DNA from: Pardosa pseudoannulata
Lineage: Eukaryota > Arthropoda > Arachnida > Araneae > Lycosidae
Length of the DNA stretch: 64,000 nt
Assembly (NCBI GenBank): GCA_032207245.1
Contig: CM063499.1
Location: forward strand, 73,931,972-73,995,971
Reading direction: 5' to 3'
The translations under genes were made by a program, and so were the position numbers. The notes below the pieces were generated by a model, which saw only the letters and a program-made list of their open reading frames with translations, was not told where the DNA came from and did not search any database. Below, piece by piece: positions 1 through 11,827 of the stretch (positions are counted from its first letter, which is position 1; each line of letters starts with the position of its first letter).

Positions 1-800
1 ATTCGTATTTTATAGATTTTGTTCTGTATTTTGAGTGAAGAAATGGAATAAAATATCGATAATACAGTATATAATAACCAAGATAACTACCTCCTCCACA
101 TGATTAATTTTAGTACATATTATTCTCCATAGATGGCAGCACTAAAACAGGTTTTAGTGCTGTTTAATGAGGGTTTTTTGGTGTATTTTAAGGATAAAAT
201 AATTATTAATATTCATAATTTAGTTGAATAATAAGGAAAAAAGTTATTTTTACATAAGAATTGCCAATATAAAGCAAGAGTATACCTTTAGTGAAGCACT
301 CTATTTCTAATAAAAATTAGAACTATTGTTTCTCACTTTTCCCAACAGATGGCAGCACCAAAATTTGTTACTTTCCTCCTGGTGCGTATCATTAGGGTTG
401 CCATTTTTTTCTCCTCTGGTAGACAAACTAGAGAGGAAGGGGGGTGGGAACATCCAGTGAAGGCTGGGAGAGCGGGATGGTAAATTACGGAAGCTCTATT
501 TTTTTATTAACAGATGTTTGATCGGCAATTTTTTTTTTATGTTTTGATGTATAATGGCTTTTGTTTTTTTTGCTATATTTATATGAAAATTTATGTGAGA
601 AATTGATTTTTATTTGCTGGTTTCTCATAGCGGCTGTCAAGGTAGGGGAAGTAATGTGATGAGCTTGCATGCACGCAGGCGGTCAAATTTTTAGGGCTGC
701 CACTAGAATAAAGATAAATAAAATATGCTAACTAGAGCTTGTTTTTTTAAAAAGACGATTTTAATGAAAATATTTAATGATAAAATCTACTTGCTTTTCT
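1..800. other. AT-rich non-coding stretch
   Basis: I see no gene here. A short perfect hairpin lies at 137-162 (12-base arms CAGCACTAAAAC and GTTTTAGTGCTG, 2-base loop). The motif GATGGCAGCAC occurs at about 133 and again near 350. The small minus-strand frame at 485-670 is lysine-rich chance sequence. Confidence 0.6.
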
Positions 801-802
801 CT

Positions 803-2810
803 ATTACTTTTTAAGTCTGAGAATAATTCTGGAAGAGTTTAGTTGATATTTCATGAATACTCATTGTATATTTTACTTTTTTAAAAAAGCGATTGATTTG
901 GAATATATTAATTTCTTTTCAAAGGAATTTTTACTTAAAAATTATCATAAATGTCAAAAATAAATAAATAAATAAATAAATAAAAATAAAAAATAAATAA
1001 TCCAAGCAGATTTGTAATGAAAAGTAAAATCTAATTTTTGTTGTGTAAATTAAGTACCAAATTGTAGTGTCTCCTTAATGCTATAAAATTAATTGTGCTT
1101 GAGAAAAGAAATTATGTAAAAATTTAATAATTATGTAAAAAATATGAGACAATATGGATGAAATGGCAAATGAGAAAGCAAAAATTATAGTTTATGTTAA
1201 TTATACAAATTTTTCTCTGCACCTTAGTAACATAAATAAGAGCCATATATTTCTTTTTATAGCATAATAAGAGTTAATTATTAAAAATTTTTTGTTTTTT
1301 AAACAATTTTTTTAAAGTTATAATTAGTTTATATTTGATATAAAAAAATAAGTTTCCAATTTATAGATTTCAAAAATTGTTTTGCGGGCAAGAGTATTTC
1401 TATTTTTTCTTTTTGGTGTATATATTTTATGAAATTTTTTTTAAATAAGCTTTTGAATAACGCTCTAGTTTTGAAAAAATGGTTAAGTATTGTCATTTTC
1501 AGTTGTATTTTTTAAAATAACATAAAAAGATACACACTAAAGAAAAAAAAATAGGATTAACTTACCCCAAGAAATATGGTAATATTTTGAAATATTTATA
1601 TTTCTTTTAGAAACTAAACTTGAAATCAAATTGAAGTAATAGCTTTGTTATGAAAAAATAGGATTCACTTACCCTCAAGAAATATGCGAATATTTTGAAA
1701 TATTTATATTAGAAACTAAATTTTTGATATAAAATTGAAATAAGGCTTTATTATGAAAAAAAAAAGATTCATTTACCCGCAAGAAGTATGCGAATATTTT
1801 GAAATATTTATATTAGAAACTAAACTTCTTTTATCAAAATGAAGTAATACTTTGTTATGAAATAAAAAATAAGATTCACTTACCCTCAAGAAATAGGCGA
1901 ATATTTTGAAATAACAATATTAGAAAATAAATGTCTTATATCAAATTGAAGTAATTCTCCATTATTTTTCGCGTCTGAGAATTATTGTGAAAAAGTTTGT
2001 TTGATATTTCATGAATACTTATTGTATATTTTACTTTAAAATATATTAATTTGGAATATATTAATTTCTTTTCAAAGGAATTTTTACTTAAAAAATTATC
2101 ATAAATGTCAAATAAAAAATCCAAGCAGATTCGTAATTAAAAGTAAAATCTAATTTTTGTTGTGTAAATTAAGTACGAAATTGTAGTGTTTCCTTAATGC
2201 TATAGAATTAATAGAGCTTGAGAAAAGAAATTATGTAAAAATTTAATAATTATGTAAAAACTATGAGACAATATTGATGAAATGGCAAATAAGAAAGCAA
2301 AAATTATAGTTTATGTTAATTATACAAATTTTTCTCTGCACCTTAGTAACATAAATAAGAGCCATATATTTCTTTTTATAGCATAATAAGAGTTAATTAT
2401 TAAAAAAATTTCGTTTTTTAAACAATTTTTTTAAAGTTATAATTAGTTTATATTTGAAATAAAAAATAAGTTTCCAATTTATAGATTTCAAAAATTGTTT
2501 TGCGGGCAAGAGTATTTCTATTTTTTCTTTTTGGTGTATATATTTTATGAGTTTTTTTTTAAAATAAGCTTTTGAATAATGCTCTAGTTTTGAAATAATG
2601 GTTAAGCATTGTCATTTCCAGTAGTAGTTTTTAAAATAACATAAAAAGATACACACTAAAGGAAAAAAATAGAATTCACTTACCCGCAAGAAATATGATA
2701 ATATTTTGAAATATTTTTACTAGAAACTAAATTTCTTATATCAAATTGAAGTAATGCTTTATTATGAAATAAAAAAACAGGATTCACTTACTCGCAAGAA
2801 AAATAGGGAA
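803..2810. repeat. 1.15-kb direct duplication with internal 105-bp repeats
   Basis: The block at about 803-1555 recurs almost unchanged at about 1959-2665. It includes the runs around GATATTTCATGAATAC and CACCTTAGTAACATAAATAAG. After each copy come units of about 100-110 bp with the core ATTCACTTACCC..CAAGAAATATG..AATATTTTGAAATATTT..GAAACTAAA: four after the first copy (about 1550-1955) and one and a half after the second (2665-2810). An AAAT microsatellite at 958-1000 is present only in the first copy. No coding content is seen. Confidence 0.75.
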
Positions 2811-3345
2811 TATCAAGATCAAATATAATAAGGTGATCATATTGATAATAAACTAACTTGGACAGCCCACTTTAGGTTATTAAATTAAAAAATTATTAAT
2901 ATTATGGTTAAGATCAATAGTATTAGTAGAGTCCGTTGGGGTGTTAACTCCACTCTATTAAAACATATTTATAATAATATTATAGAAAAACAAATAATTT
3001 ATAATTGTGAAATATGGTATAGAGATACCAGAAGGATATATAATATGCTTAATTCTTTACAGCGTATAGCGTTACTCAAGATTACTGAGGCTTATAGCAG
3101 TGTTTCCACTGCTGCGTTGCAAGTCTTAGCTGGTATTATTTCTATTAACTTAGTTTGTGAGAAGCAACAAAAATATTATAGATTAAAATATAAGAAGGAG
3201 AGTATTGTCACTGATAAGGAAATTATACATTACGATGATGTGAATTGGGAGGTTGACTCTGTTTTTCCTCCATGGGAAGATTACGATATCGATTGGTCAA
3301 GATCTGACCACAGAAACTAAAGTATTATGACCCACACGGATAGAT
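2804..3345 (+). pseudogene. LINE fragment, region after the reverse transcriptase
   Basis: An open frame at 2904-3320 (138 aa) follows degenerate coding that reads like TWTAHF. It matches the segment downstream of the reverse transcriptase catalytic core in R1/Jockey/I-type non-LTR retrotransposons. Visible hallmarks are SISRVRWGV, LLKHIYNNIIEK, the CEIWYR block, LQRIALLKITEAYSS and STAALQVLAGI. The frame ends with an acidic PPWEDYDIDW tail. No catalytic YxDD motif, endonuclease or RNase H follows, so it is a truncated dead copy. The region is recognised by family pattern. Clade assignment is tentative, but LINE identity is fairly sure. Confidence 0.75.
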
Positions 3346-3380
3346 AAAAAATAATGGATAAGTTGGTCTTTGTCTTGATT

Positions 3381-3428
3381 GTAGTTATTGATAACTGTAT
3401 AGTTTACAATACAGTTATCAGTAACTAC
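3381..3428. repeat. 20-bp near-perfect hairpin
   Basis: Arms GTAGTTATTGATAACTGTAT (3381-3400) and ATACAGTTATCAGTAACTAC (3409-3428) pair at 19 of 20 positions around an 8-base loop. A related non-hairpin stretch (CAGAACACTRTGAGCACTGTCAG) occurs at about 3435 and again at about 11092, so the neighbourhood is a dispersed repeat. Confidence 0.6.
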
Positions 3429-3596
3429 AATACATACAGAACACTGTGAGCACTGTCAGTTTAATTATGGCCGCCCGGTACATATGTATGTGTTATATGT
3501 GTATGTTTGTAACTGTCATTTATCCCACCAAAAATGAGAGAAACATATCCATCATGAATCAAGTTCTAATGTCCAAAGAGAATACGCGAAATTTTG

Positions 3597-3769
3597 GTTT
3601 GGTTTGGAGTGCTACGGTCTACTTTTTGCAACACGAGGGCTAATGAGACCGGGACCTACAGCTTAAAGCTTATTCCGAACGGCTACGAACATCCATGCCA
3701 CTGTGGGATTTGAACCCACGAACTCCGGTACCGAAAGCCAGCACCCTAACCAATCAGCCATCGTTTGGC
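3597..3769 (-). mobile_element. SINE family A (tRNA-derived), intact with target duplication
   Basis: Read on the minus strand, this has the family-A order: GATGGCTGATTGGTTAGGG (Pol III A-box-like), GGGTTCAAATCCC (B-box-like), the body TTCGTAGCCGTTCGGAAT, and a tail of CCAAACCAAA type. A 15-bp target duplication, ATACGCGAAATTTTG, flanks it at 3582-3596 and 3770-3784. This is direct evidence of LINE-assisted retrotransposition. Confidence 0.88.
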
Positions 3770-3940
3770 ATACGCGAAATTTTGAAATAAAAAATATGAA
3801 TTTATTTTAGCATCTTGCCAGCTGGGCTTCTGGAAGGTAAATATACGTACATGCCGTTATATAGGGGGGGGGGCGTGAACCAGCCAATCAGTGTGTCAAC
3901 AGTTAGTAACGTGGTGACGCGGAAGAAGCGAAACTAACTA

Positions 3941-5056
3941 CAGAGGACATCGCTTAATGTGATCAGTTTGAGACACCGTGATTTTGATACTAATAACCGA
4001 TTGATAATAATAAACGATATGCAAAGTTAGATAAATTCTCTCCCCTTTTAATTAACTCGTACTAAATTTCAAAATAGAATGAAAAAACTACAGCTTATAT
4101 ATTTATGTACTGTATATTATTCTTTAAAACGTAAGAATTGCACACATAATTTTTAAAAAATGATTAATTGTTGACTGTCTACAATTTTTTCTAAGAAGCT
4201 CATTGATAAATTGTTCGTAATCATAATCAACCTCTCACAACGTTTTAAAATTTCGATCTTTTGTTTTAATGTTAAAACATTTCGATTTACGGCTTCCAAA
4301 TCGACAAGCTGCACGTAAGCGAGCAAGGCATAATATGGGAAGATGCTCCTTTTCAGTTCCGATAAGAATGTGTTGCCTTCTGCTTACCTGACAACCACTA
4401 GCCCCGTTTACATGTGCCAAAAGCAGCGTAAAATGCAAGGTAGATACGCGATTTGTACTCCCCTTTCAAGAATTATCCCTAGCTAGGGAAAAAATTGAGG
4501 GGTAAAAGAACCCACCTTTCTACCCGGGTAATAGCAGAGTTTACTCTCCTTTCCCATCATCCTTTGCGCTTACAGATGATTGCCGTCCCGTATGATCACG
4601 TGACTTCTAGCGACGATCCCGGCGAAATGGAGGGTAGAAATAATAGACCATGTAAACGGGTTTCTCCGACCCTCCTAGCAAAATCCCTTTACCCGGGTAA
4701 AAAGAAGGGTACATGACTGGCACATGTAAACGGGGCTACTACCGGCAGGGTGTGCGTATTTCTGAAAAATTCCAGGAACGTGTAACACCCCATTTCAATT
4801 GGTTGTAGAGGGGAATTCTGGGAAATTCAAACAACAGCGAAGGGAAAGGATAGAATGGGTTCCTTCTGAATACATTGTGAATATTCCTTTTCCAGTTAAA
4901 ATGAGGTTCGAAAGCTGATCCCATTAACCGATGTAACGATCCCATAAAACGATAATTTTAACATACAAATGAATAGAGAAAATCGGGACCCAGTGATTTC
5001 GATAACAATAAGCGATTGATAACATTAACGGCGATAACATTAAGCGGAGTCCACTG
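3941..5056 (-). mobile_element. Tigger/pogo-like DNA transposon fossil
   Basis: The terminal inverted repeats CAGAGGACATCGCTTAATGT (3941) and CAGTGGACTCCGCTTAATGT (minus strand from 5056) agree at about 20 of the first 24 positions. TA dinucleotides lie just outside at 3939-3940 and 5057-5058, as expected for the Tc1/mariner/pogo superfamily. On the minus strand at about 4190-4310 a frame reads VLTLKQKIEILKRCER, which matches the start of the CENP-B-like DNA-binding domain of pogo/Tigger transposases. The rest of the transposase is decayed. A MITE (4401-4736) is inserted in it, and a Tc1 element begins 143 bp beyond its right end. Confidence 0.72.
4401..4736. mobile_element. MITE nested inside the Tigger-like element
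   Basis: An 18-bp perfect inverted repeat GCCCCGTTTACATGTGCC marks both ends, with TA at 4399-4400 and 4737-4738. It is more GC-rich than its surroundings and holds two CCCGGGTAA motifs and a subterminal CATGTAAACGGG copy. There is no credible coding sequence, so it is non-autonomous. The superfamily is not certain: TA flanks suggest Tc1/mariner type. Confidence 0.7.
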
Positions 5057-5199
5057 TATATAAAAGAGTTGTGTAAGAATTGCTGAGGCAAGGGGGAATT
5101 AATTTTGATGTAAACGAAGTCGCCAATTTTCCAAAGAGACGACAACGGTTGCAATTTGAGGATAGAGTCGCCAGAAATTTGTTTTAAAATACAATTATA

Positions 5200-6713
5200 C
5201 ACTCATGTCCATAAATTAAGGATAATTCAGAATCACACAGAAATTGAGCTCTAAAATAAAAATTTCACCTGTAGAATTATCACACACACATCTTGAAGAA
5301 GAATATGCAAATTGCAGGAAACCACCAGATGGCGCGGATAGTACGTCACAATGACGAGAGTGTATATAAGGAATGGTAGCAAAGAAGTAAAATTGTTCAC
5401 AAGCGCTTTAAAAGCCTTTCAGTGCAATAACCGCATAGTTATGGCACAAAGGAAGCATTTGGATGATTTTTTACGTGGTAGAATTATCGGACGACTGGAA
5501 TGTGGACGTACCCAGCTGGAAGTATCCGAGGAGCTTGGAATCGCCCAGAGTGTCATCTCCAGGCTTTGGCAACGATTCAAACATGATGGTAATGTGAGTA
5601 TGTGTTACAGCACAGGTCGCCCCCGAGTTACTACGCCGAATGATGACCGGTATTTGGCAGTTACTGCCAAAAGAAACAGACGGAGCACAGCATCAGACCT
5701 GTCTCGTCAGCTCTCTTCAGCTACCGGTACGACAGTTTCAAGGCAGACCGCGTACAGACGCTTAGGGAACATTGGTCTATATGCTCGTAGGCCTGTCAGA
5801 TGTGTTCCCCTTACCGCAACTCACTGTCGCCTGCGATTATGCTGGGCTAGAGAGCATGCATTGTGGACACCGCAACAGTGGTCTTGTGTGATGTTTTCCG
5901 ACGTGTCCAGGTTCAGTTTACATTCTGATTCTCGCCGGACTTTCATATGGAGAGCGCCAGGTACCCGTTACCACCAAGAGAACACCATTGAACGACACCG
6001 TTACGGTGGTGCAGGATGGATCGTTTGGGGAGGAATTATTCTTGGTTCTAGAACTGACCTGTAGATGATAGTGTGTAACGATGTAACAAGTGTAACGATG
6101 ACAGGCCACATCTATTGGGATGTCATTCTGGAACAACATGTACGTTTGTTTCGGGGCGCCATGGGTCCTGAATTTCTGTATATGAATGACAACGCCCGAC
6201 CTCACGGTGCAAACATTGTAGACGAATGCCTTCAATCGGAGGATATCACCCGTATGGATTGGCCAGCATACTCACCGGACTTGAATCCAATAGAGCATGT
6301 GTGGGACATGCTTGGCCGACGAATTGCAGCCCGTCAACCCCCTCCCAACTGTCTATCGGAACTTCGGAGGGCATTGCTTGATGAGTGGTGTAATTTTCCC
6401 CAAGATCAGATTGATAATCTGATACTCAGCATGCGTAGGCGTTGTAACGCTTGTATTGCATCGTCCGGGAGACATACTCCGTATTAACCATCATACTAAC
6501 CATGTTATACTGTTTTCTGTAAATAGGTTCTTTTTTGAAATTTGCTCCAGGGAGTAAAAATCGCAATTTTTATTAATTATGTCAAACATATAGCATCTTT
6601 TTTGCTCTTTACCTTTTGTTTAATAAATAGACTTTACAAATAAGTCAAATTTGTTTTGCTTTTGTCTCTTTCATTGCCTGAACTTCATTATCCTTAATTT
6701 ATGGACATGAGTG
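5200..6713 (+). mobile_element. Tc1-like transposon, nearly intact
   Basis: A 1,514-bp element with inverted repeats that match over about 27 bp (CACTCATGTCCATAAATTAA then GGATAAT). TA target duplications lie at 5198-5199 and 6714-6715. It contains a single transposase reading frame (5441-6487) interrupted by one in-frame TAG. The perfect termini and the nearly open frame indicate a recent insertion. Confidence 0.93.
5441..6487 (+). pseudogene. Tc1 transposase with one in-frame stop (TAG at 6062)
   Basis: This would encode the cut-and-paste transposase of the surrounding element. I chose the start at 5441 (MAQRKHLDDF) because it begins the helix-turn-helix region. The paired-like DNA-binding region runs from about residue 5 to 110 (ECGRTQLEVSEELG, QRFKHDGN, TGRPRVTTP). 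The DDE catalytic domain follows: first Asp in MFSDVSRFS, second Asp in the MNDNARPH block, Glu in SPDLNPIEHVWD. The Asp-Glu spacing is 34 residues, the DD34E pattern of Tc1. The C-terminus ends RHTPY, typical of the family. The only visible break is TAG at 6062-6064, and the frame continues unchanged after it for 140 codons. All three catalytic residues survive. Confidence 0.9.
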
Positions 6714-6796
6714 TAATTAAGTTGCTTAGTTGTATGTTAAAATCATTGCATATATTTATGCATAATGATGGAAAATTCCCAGAGAAGAGGTAGAAA

Positions 6797-7506
6797 AACT
6801 GAACCTGATATGAGAAAACTTGCTTCAATGCAACCAATATTTATAGAACTTTATGAACTAAACTGGATGCAGAACATGATATGAGAAACTTCCTTAAGTG
6901 CAACCAATATTTAAAGAACTTTATGAATTAAACTGGATGCAGAACATGATATGAGAAAACTTTCTTCAATGCAACCAATATTTATAGAACTTTGTGAGCT
7001 AAACTGAAAGCATAACATGATATGAGAAAACTTTCGTTAGTACAATCAATATTTAAAGAATTTGTGAATTGAACTGGATGCAGAACATGGTATGATAAAA
7101 CTTTCTTCAATACAACCAACCTTTATAGAACTTTGTGAACTAAACTGGAAGCAGAACATAATATGAAAAAACTTTCTTCTGTACAATCAATGTTTAAAGA
7201 ACTTTGTGAACTAAACTGGATGCAGAACATGATATGAGAAAACTTTTTTCAATACAACCAATATTTAAAGAACTTTTTGAATTGAACTGGATGCAGAACA
7301 TGGTATGATAAAACTTTCTTCAATAAAACCAATATTTATAGAACTTTTTGAACTAAACTGGATGCAGAACATGATGTGAGAAAATTTTCTTTAATACAAC
7401 CAATATTTAAAGTATTTCGTGAATTAAACACCTTAATATGCTAGATGCAGAACATGATATGAGAAAACTTTCTTCGATACAACCAACATTTAAAGAACTT
7501 TATGAA
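6797..7506. repeat. Tandem array, unit about 70 bp, ten copies
   Basis: The motif ACTGGATGCAGAACATGATA plus TGAGAAAACTTTCTTC and CAACCAATATTTAAAGAACT recurs about every 70 bp (near 6869, 6939, 7010, 7079, 7153, 7221, 7291, 7363 and 7446). Copies differ by scattered substitutions. The small frame at 7438-7620 begins in the last unit and is not a gene. Confidence 0.85.
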
Positions 7507-7718
7507 AGTCAAAAAGCTGTTTATGCCATTGATACTACATCAATATATCATTTCACGAAAAGGATTCTTGCTTCCACATCACCCTTCATAAGTATTATCT
7601 ATATTTTTATGTGTAGTTAGTCTGTTTAAACATAAACAAAAAAAACTTTGTTTATGTCTAATTAGAGATAAATAATATGAATTTAGTTTCTACTTAAGTA
7701 ATGTTTCAGGCTTTGTAT

Positions 7719-8376
7719 GCCCTATATAATAATAATAGCCTAAGTTATCTGTCTGTCTGTCCTCGAATTTATGAAGCGGTTGGACCTGGAATGGATAGAG
7801 GCATCCATATTAGATTCTTGATGAGTTAGGGTTAACAAAATTCAAAGCGAGTAAAGTTTATCTTCTCCTAAACTATCGATCCGATTCTAAAATAAATTGT
7901 TATAAATATGCTTCATATCACGGCGAAAAATGCTGTCGTCTTTAAAACGGTAGAAAGGCACCCCTTCCGCTCTTTTCGAGCGTTTAATGCCATTATTTCA
8001 AGCCCTATTTTCCCCAGATAAGAGCAGACTATTAAGTTTATCACAAAATAAATAGGTAAAAATAACATTTTATTTCTAGCATTATGACGTCATTCCTTTA
8101 ACCATATCGTTTTAATCATTTCTTATTTCTGCATTATTTTCATACGTTTTATCACTGAACTTAGATATTACGTCAATAATTTTCTTTTATATTTGGCTTT
8201 AATAATAGATTAGGTACATGTGTGATAATTTTAAATTTAATCATTGATTATTTTTTGTTGCTAGATAATCCTGAGCCAAAAAACAAACCATTTTTTTTAT
8301 CTACCACAAAAGTACTTTGCAATTCTGGAAAAGTAAAAATTTTACTGATTCCGTCATATGAAGGGCTACATGCTAA
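7719..8376 (+). mobile_element. Non-autonomous Helitron, full length
   Basis: The 5' end reads CCCTATATAATAATAATAGC, then CTAAGTTATCTGTCTGTCTG; the canonical leading TC appears mutated. The 3' end has a decayed form of the family hairpin CCCGTCATATGACGGG (here CCGTCATATGAAGGG), followed by CTACATG and a CTAA terminus (8373-8376) before T, fitting the CTRR rule. There is no Rep or helicase coding. Other copies are at 16.0-16.4, 20.6-22.1 and 48.6-49.0 kb. Confidence 0.8.
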
Positions 8377-9394
8377 TGTGATAATAAAAGGGTACCGTGA
8401 GATAAAAAGATTGAAAATTACTGGTTTAGGGCCTCAGCAAGTCTTATTCGGTTCCTGATTCCAAAAACAAAGACTTGAGAATAATTTTACCATAATCAGT
8501 TGAAGCTGATTTGAGATTAACTGATAGGTAATTACATGATGTCTAATCACTGGTACAGTTTTATGATATTTGGTTAAAATAAATCAAATTCAAGGACAAA
8601 AGGATACCCTATCGACGTTTAAAGCTAATCATGGTTTTTTCCTTCTGGTCGCTCTTGATTGATTTGTGCCGTGACTCGTCATAGCTGATTAGCACTAACG
8701 GTGGATTAAGTGACATGTAATTTACAGTTATTTCCTGCTGATTAGGTCTAATCGATTATTGTAAGATCTCTTTATACAAGCTGTGAAAGAACACTCAAAG
8801 GTGTTAATATCCAACACGGCAGTTTGTTTTCATACCTATTTTAAACAGGTTAGAACAGGAGATGAATCAATTTGCAAATCTGCATAGGATTATACCATAA
8901 TTTTCCTAAATTTTTTTTCATGTTTACAATACATGTTGGCAACAATCCGTAAAAGACGCCTAGTATGGGCGTTTGCATTTGGGTGGTAGCAACGCATGCA
9001 ACAGAATGCAATGTCACGTCAGGCTGTAGAAGAGACCTACCGGGATATTAGTCCTGGGCGGCAAAATTCGGTGGCGGCATTTTGACTGTGAGTGCGAGAC
9101 AAATATTAATGGGTTGAATTTCTACGTCATCTTAAACCAAAATGAATCAGTTGACTTTATTTATTTATTTTTTTTAATATATAACTCGAGATGTTAACGC
9201 ATTCTTCATCGGAAAAAGGAATCATAAAAAGAATCCTTTGAGAAAAACCTGCTTTCCAAACCCACTTCAGACAAATACGAGGGGAGAAACACAATTAGAA
9301 ATTTCTATACTCCATACCAGGGGTTACCAAACGACCCCCCATGGTGCAATTGACGAAATTTATAATTGGAAAAATATTGCATTTATTGTGATAA
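8377..9394. other. No recognised feature
   Basis: I see no gene. The patch at about 8930-9110 is richer in GC and CpG than its surroundings but has no long open frame. Cause unknown. Confidence 0.4.
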
Positions 9395-9770
9395 ATACAA
9401 TATTATTCGATTGATTTATCTTTTATTTTTATAGATATCATGTATATTTTTACAGATAATATATCTACTGGACAATATTATTCGATAATATAAATACAAG
9501 ATAAATATAAATACAATATTATTCGATTGATTTATCTTTTATTTTTATAGATATCATGTATATTTTTACAGATAATATATCTACTGGAATTTTTTTGAAA
9601 TATTAAGATAATATATCTAGATATTTCAAAATATTCGCATACTTCTTGAGGGTAAGTGAATCCTATTTTTTTCATAATAAAGTATTACTTCAATTTGATA
9701 TAATAAATTTAGTTTCATATATAAATATTTCAAAATATTTGCATATTTCTTGAGGGTAAATTATTTCTTG
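9395..9770. repeat. Short direct duplication and inverted copies of the 0.8-2.8 kb repeat
   Basis: A segment of about 75 bp (ATTATTCGATTGATTTATCT, then TTTATTTTTATAGATATCAT and onward) occurs at 9401-9472 and again at 9518-9587. From 9605 to 9770 two units of the ATTCACTTACCC repeat from 1.5-2.8 kb appear in reverse orientation. Confidence 0.65.
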
Positions 9771-10740
9771 CGCCCGACCCAGCCTAAGCCATACGGAAAT
9801 AATGACTGATTGCCGAGATAACAATCGAACCCAGTACCAAATGCAAACAACATACCTAACCAAATTTTGAATGATGACCGAATCGAGACCACCAAGCTGG
9901 ATCCACTGAAACATCCCTCGACGGAGGAGCCATCAGCTCTCCAAAAGTCTACAAAGTATATTTAACTATATAACAAACATAGATAACAAATATTAAACAT
10001 TAATAGAAATATTAAAGAAAAACTCCATAATGGCGAGAAGTCCAACTCTGGACTTCCAAGAATTACAGAAGTTTTTATTTGGAACATTATTAAAAATTTT
10101 TGAAAACCATTGTTTCCTTATATTATAAACTTTCTTACAAACATAGATCAAATGATTAAGAGAACCATCTTGGTCTCCGCACCAATAATTTGAACACTTT
10201 CCAAAAAATCTTGCTTGATGTACGGGAATGGCACCATGCCCCGTGTAAATTTGGTTAATGAAGAAGTTACCTTCAAGTCTGTTAACGTTCACGGACGGGA
10301 AAATACCATGTAGATAACGACCCTTGTCTTCCGTTGTCCATTCCTCTTGCCACTTATGAACAGTATCATAAAACAGTAGAGTCTTGATCTGCTTAATAGA
10401 CTATCCAACAACAAAGTCCGCAGTTTTCTTACGAGTAGCTTCTTTAGCCAAGCCATCTACATACTCGTTATATTCTTCTCCAACATGAGCTTGCACCTAA
10501 TTCAAATGGATGTGATGGCTACTTCTTCTCAACCTTTTCTTCATTTCCATAATCAACGGATAGCTACTCTTCCCTGAAATCGCATGTAAAGCTGAAAGTA
10601 AATCCTTTCTAATAAATACATCTTTAAGATCATTCACCAGAATGAAGTCAATAGCCTTGCAGACGGCTAGAACTTCACTGTTGTACACGGTGGCCCGATC
10701 ACTTATTCTATAATGGGACAATACGGAGATTAATTTCTTA
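9771..10740 (-). pseudogene. LINE 3' fragment: RNase H remnant and C-terminal region
   Basis: Minus-strand coding in two decayed pieces. At 10740-10497 there is an RNase H-like segment (YRISDRATVYNSEVLAVCKA, then AIDFILVND), as found after the reverse transcriptase in I/R1-type LINEs. It runs on through broken frames (YNEYVDGLAKEATRKK, about 10490-10410) to 10292-9993, which holds the C-terminal cysteine/histidine block: GHGAIPVHQARFFGKC, CGDQDGSLNHLIYVC. This block is typical of LINEs whose ORF2 ends with a zinc-knuckle-like motif. Stops and frameshifts make it non-functional. The sequence at 9771-9992 is probably its 3' untranslated region. It may be the same family as the 2.8-kb fragment. 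Confidence 0.72.
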
Positions 10741-11742
10741 ACTGTGCCAATAGATGTAAAGCGAAATTTGAATAAAGAACTTCTTCTTCTGCTCAGCGTA
10801 CGAGATATTGCAGATCACGGAGACTTTATCAGTTTTTATGTAGATTTTACGCTTTTTTTAAAAGTATTGCCATATTGCACTTGAACTAAATCAGAAAATG
10901 TGCACAATAAAAGGTAATTTTATTCCGTATTAATTTGCATTTGTTAGCACTCTATTTTCTATAACACAGAGCCAAATTCTCCTAGCGGTGACTTTTGGAA
11001 CTAATTTGTTTTTTCGCGGAATCATTCGTCCCCCGTCTTGTTTAATCTTCCTACAAAATGTGGCGTCATTCTCGCAAATAGATCGCGCTACAGAACACTA
11101 TGAGCACTGTCAGTATAATTATGGCCACTCGGTATTTGATAACTGTAATATTCACAATCATACCTAATCACTCTGATCGAGATATAAAAAAATTAGAAGT
11201 TTTGAATTAATCAAGCATATTAATAGTGATAGAATACCATTTAGGATTTAGATAAAAAGCTAAGCTATACAAGTTCTTTTTAATCAATTCTCTCCGTTGT
11301 GAGAAGTGAAAAATTTCTAAGATCATAGCTTACTAATCTAATCAAAGTATCAGAAAAATTTAAGTGATAGATTATCTAAATCTGAAAGGAAAGTAACACG
11401 CAAACTGTTTTTCAATAAAAAAAATTTAAAGCTTAAATAATTTAGACGCCGCCTGATGCCTCTTTCGCTTTAACAAAAGGCGACAACGACTTATTTACGC
11501 AATACGAAACTTTTTTTTTACGATTGCGTAACAATCTCGATTAAGAAACCTCTCTAGCTTTATTTCACGCTTTATTTTTTTTATTCGAGATTTCCTCTCC
11601 ACTCAACTCGTCTCATCCGCTTTCCTTGATTCGCCAGGGAACGCTGCCAAACTGAAATTGCGTCTTGATCTCTGAACGGCGTGGGAAAAAAAGAAATTGT
11701 ACTTCAGATGTTAGCCGATGGGTTTTCATTAAGTGTTCAAAA
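10741..11742. other. No gene recognised; possible upstream region of exon 1a
   Basis: Mostly AT-rich. It contains the second copy (about 11092-11140) of the dispersed repeat seen at 3435. The last 150 bp before 11743 are richer in GC and lack stop-dense AT runs, which may reflect a 5' untranslated or promoter region, but I see no TATA box. Confidence 0.35.
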
Positions 11743-11827
11743 ATGAAGCTGTGGTCACTTGCCTTGATTTTCGCTTCGGCTTTCGTTTTGTGTAATGGGT
11801 ACAAGACGTATCTCAGGCAGATATTGG
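11743..11827 (+). CDS. Candidate first coding exon 1a (signal peptide)
   Basis: ATG at 11743 has A at -3 and opens a 28-codon exon starting MKLWSLALIFASAFVLCNG. The short basic N-region, hydrophobic core and small residues before a likely cleavage site are classic for a secretory signal peptide. The exon ends ...ILG with a good donor (GTATGT at 11828) after the first base of a codon. That phase is the one needed to enter the lipase exon at 37637, and the same as the exon at 24241. It could be an alternative first exon of the lipase gene, a leftover of a duplicated lipase, or the first exon of an unrelated secreted protein. No transcript evidence is available here. Confidence 0.5.

Noticed and set aside
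5918..6235. Minus-strand frame of 105 codons
   Set aside because: Antisense shadow of the Tc1 transposase.
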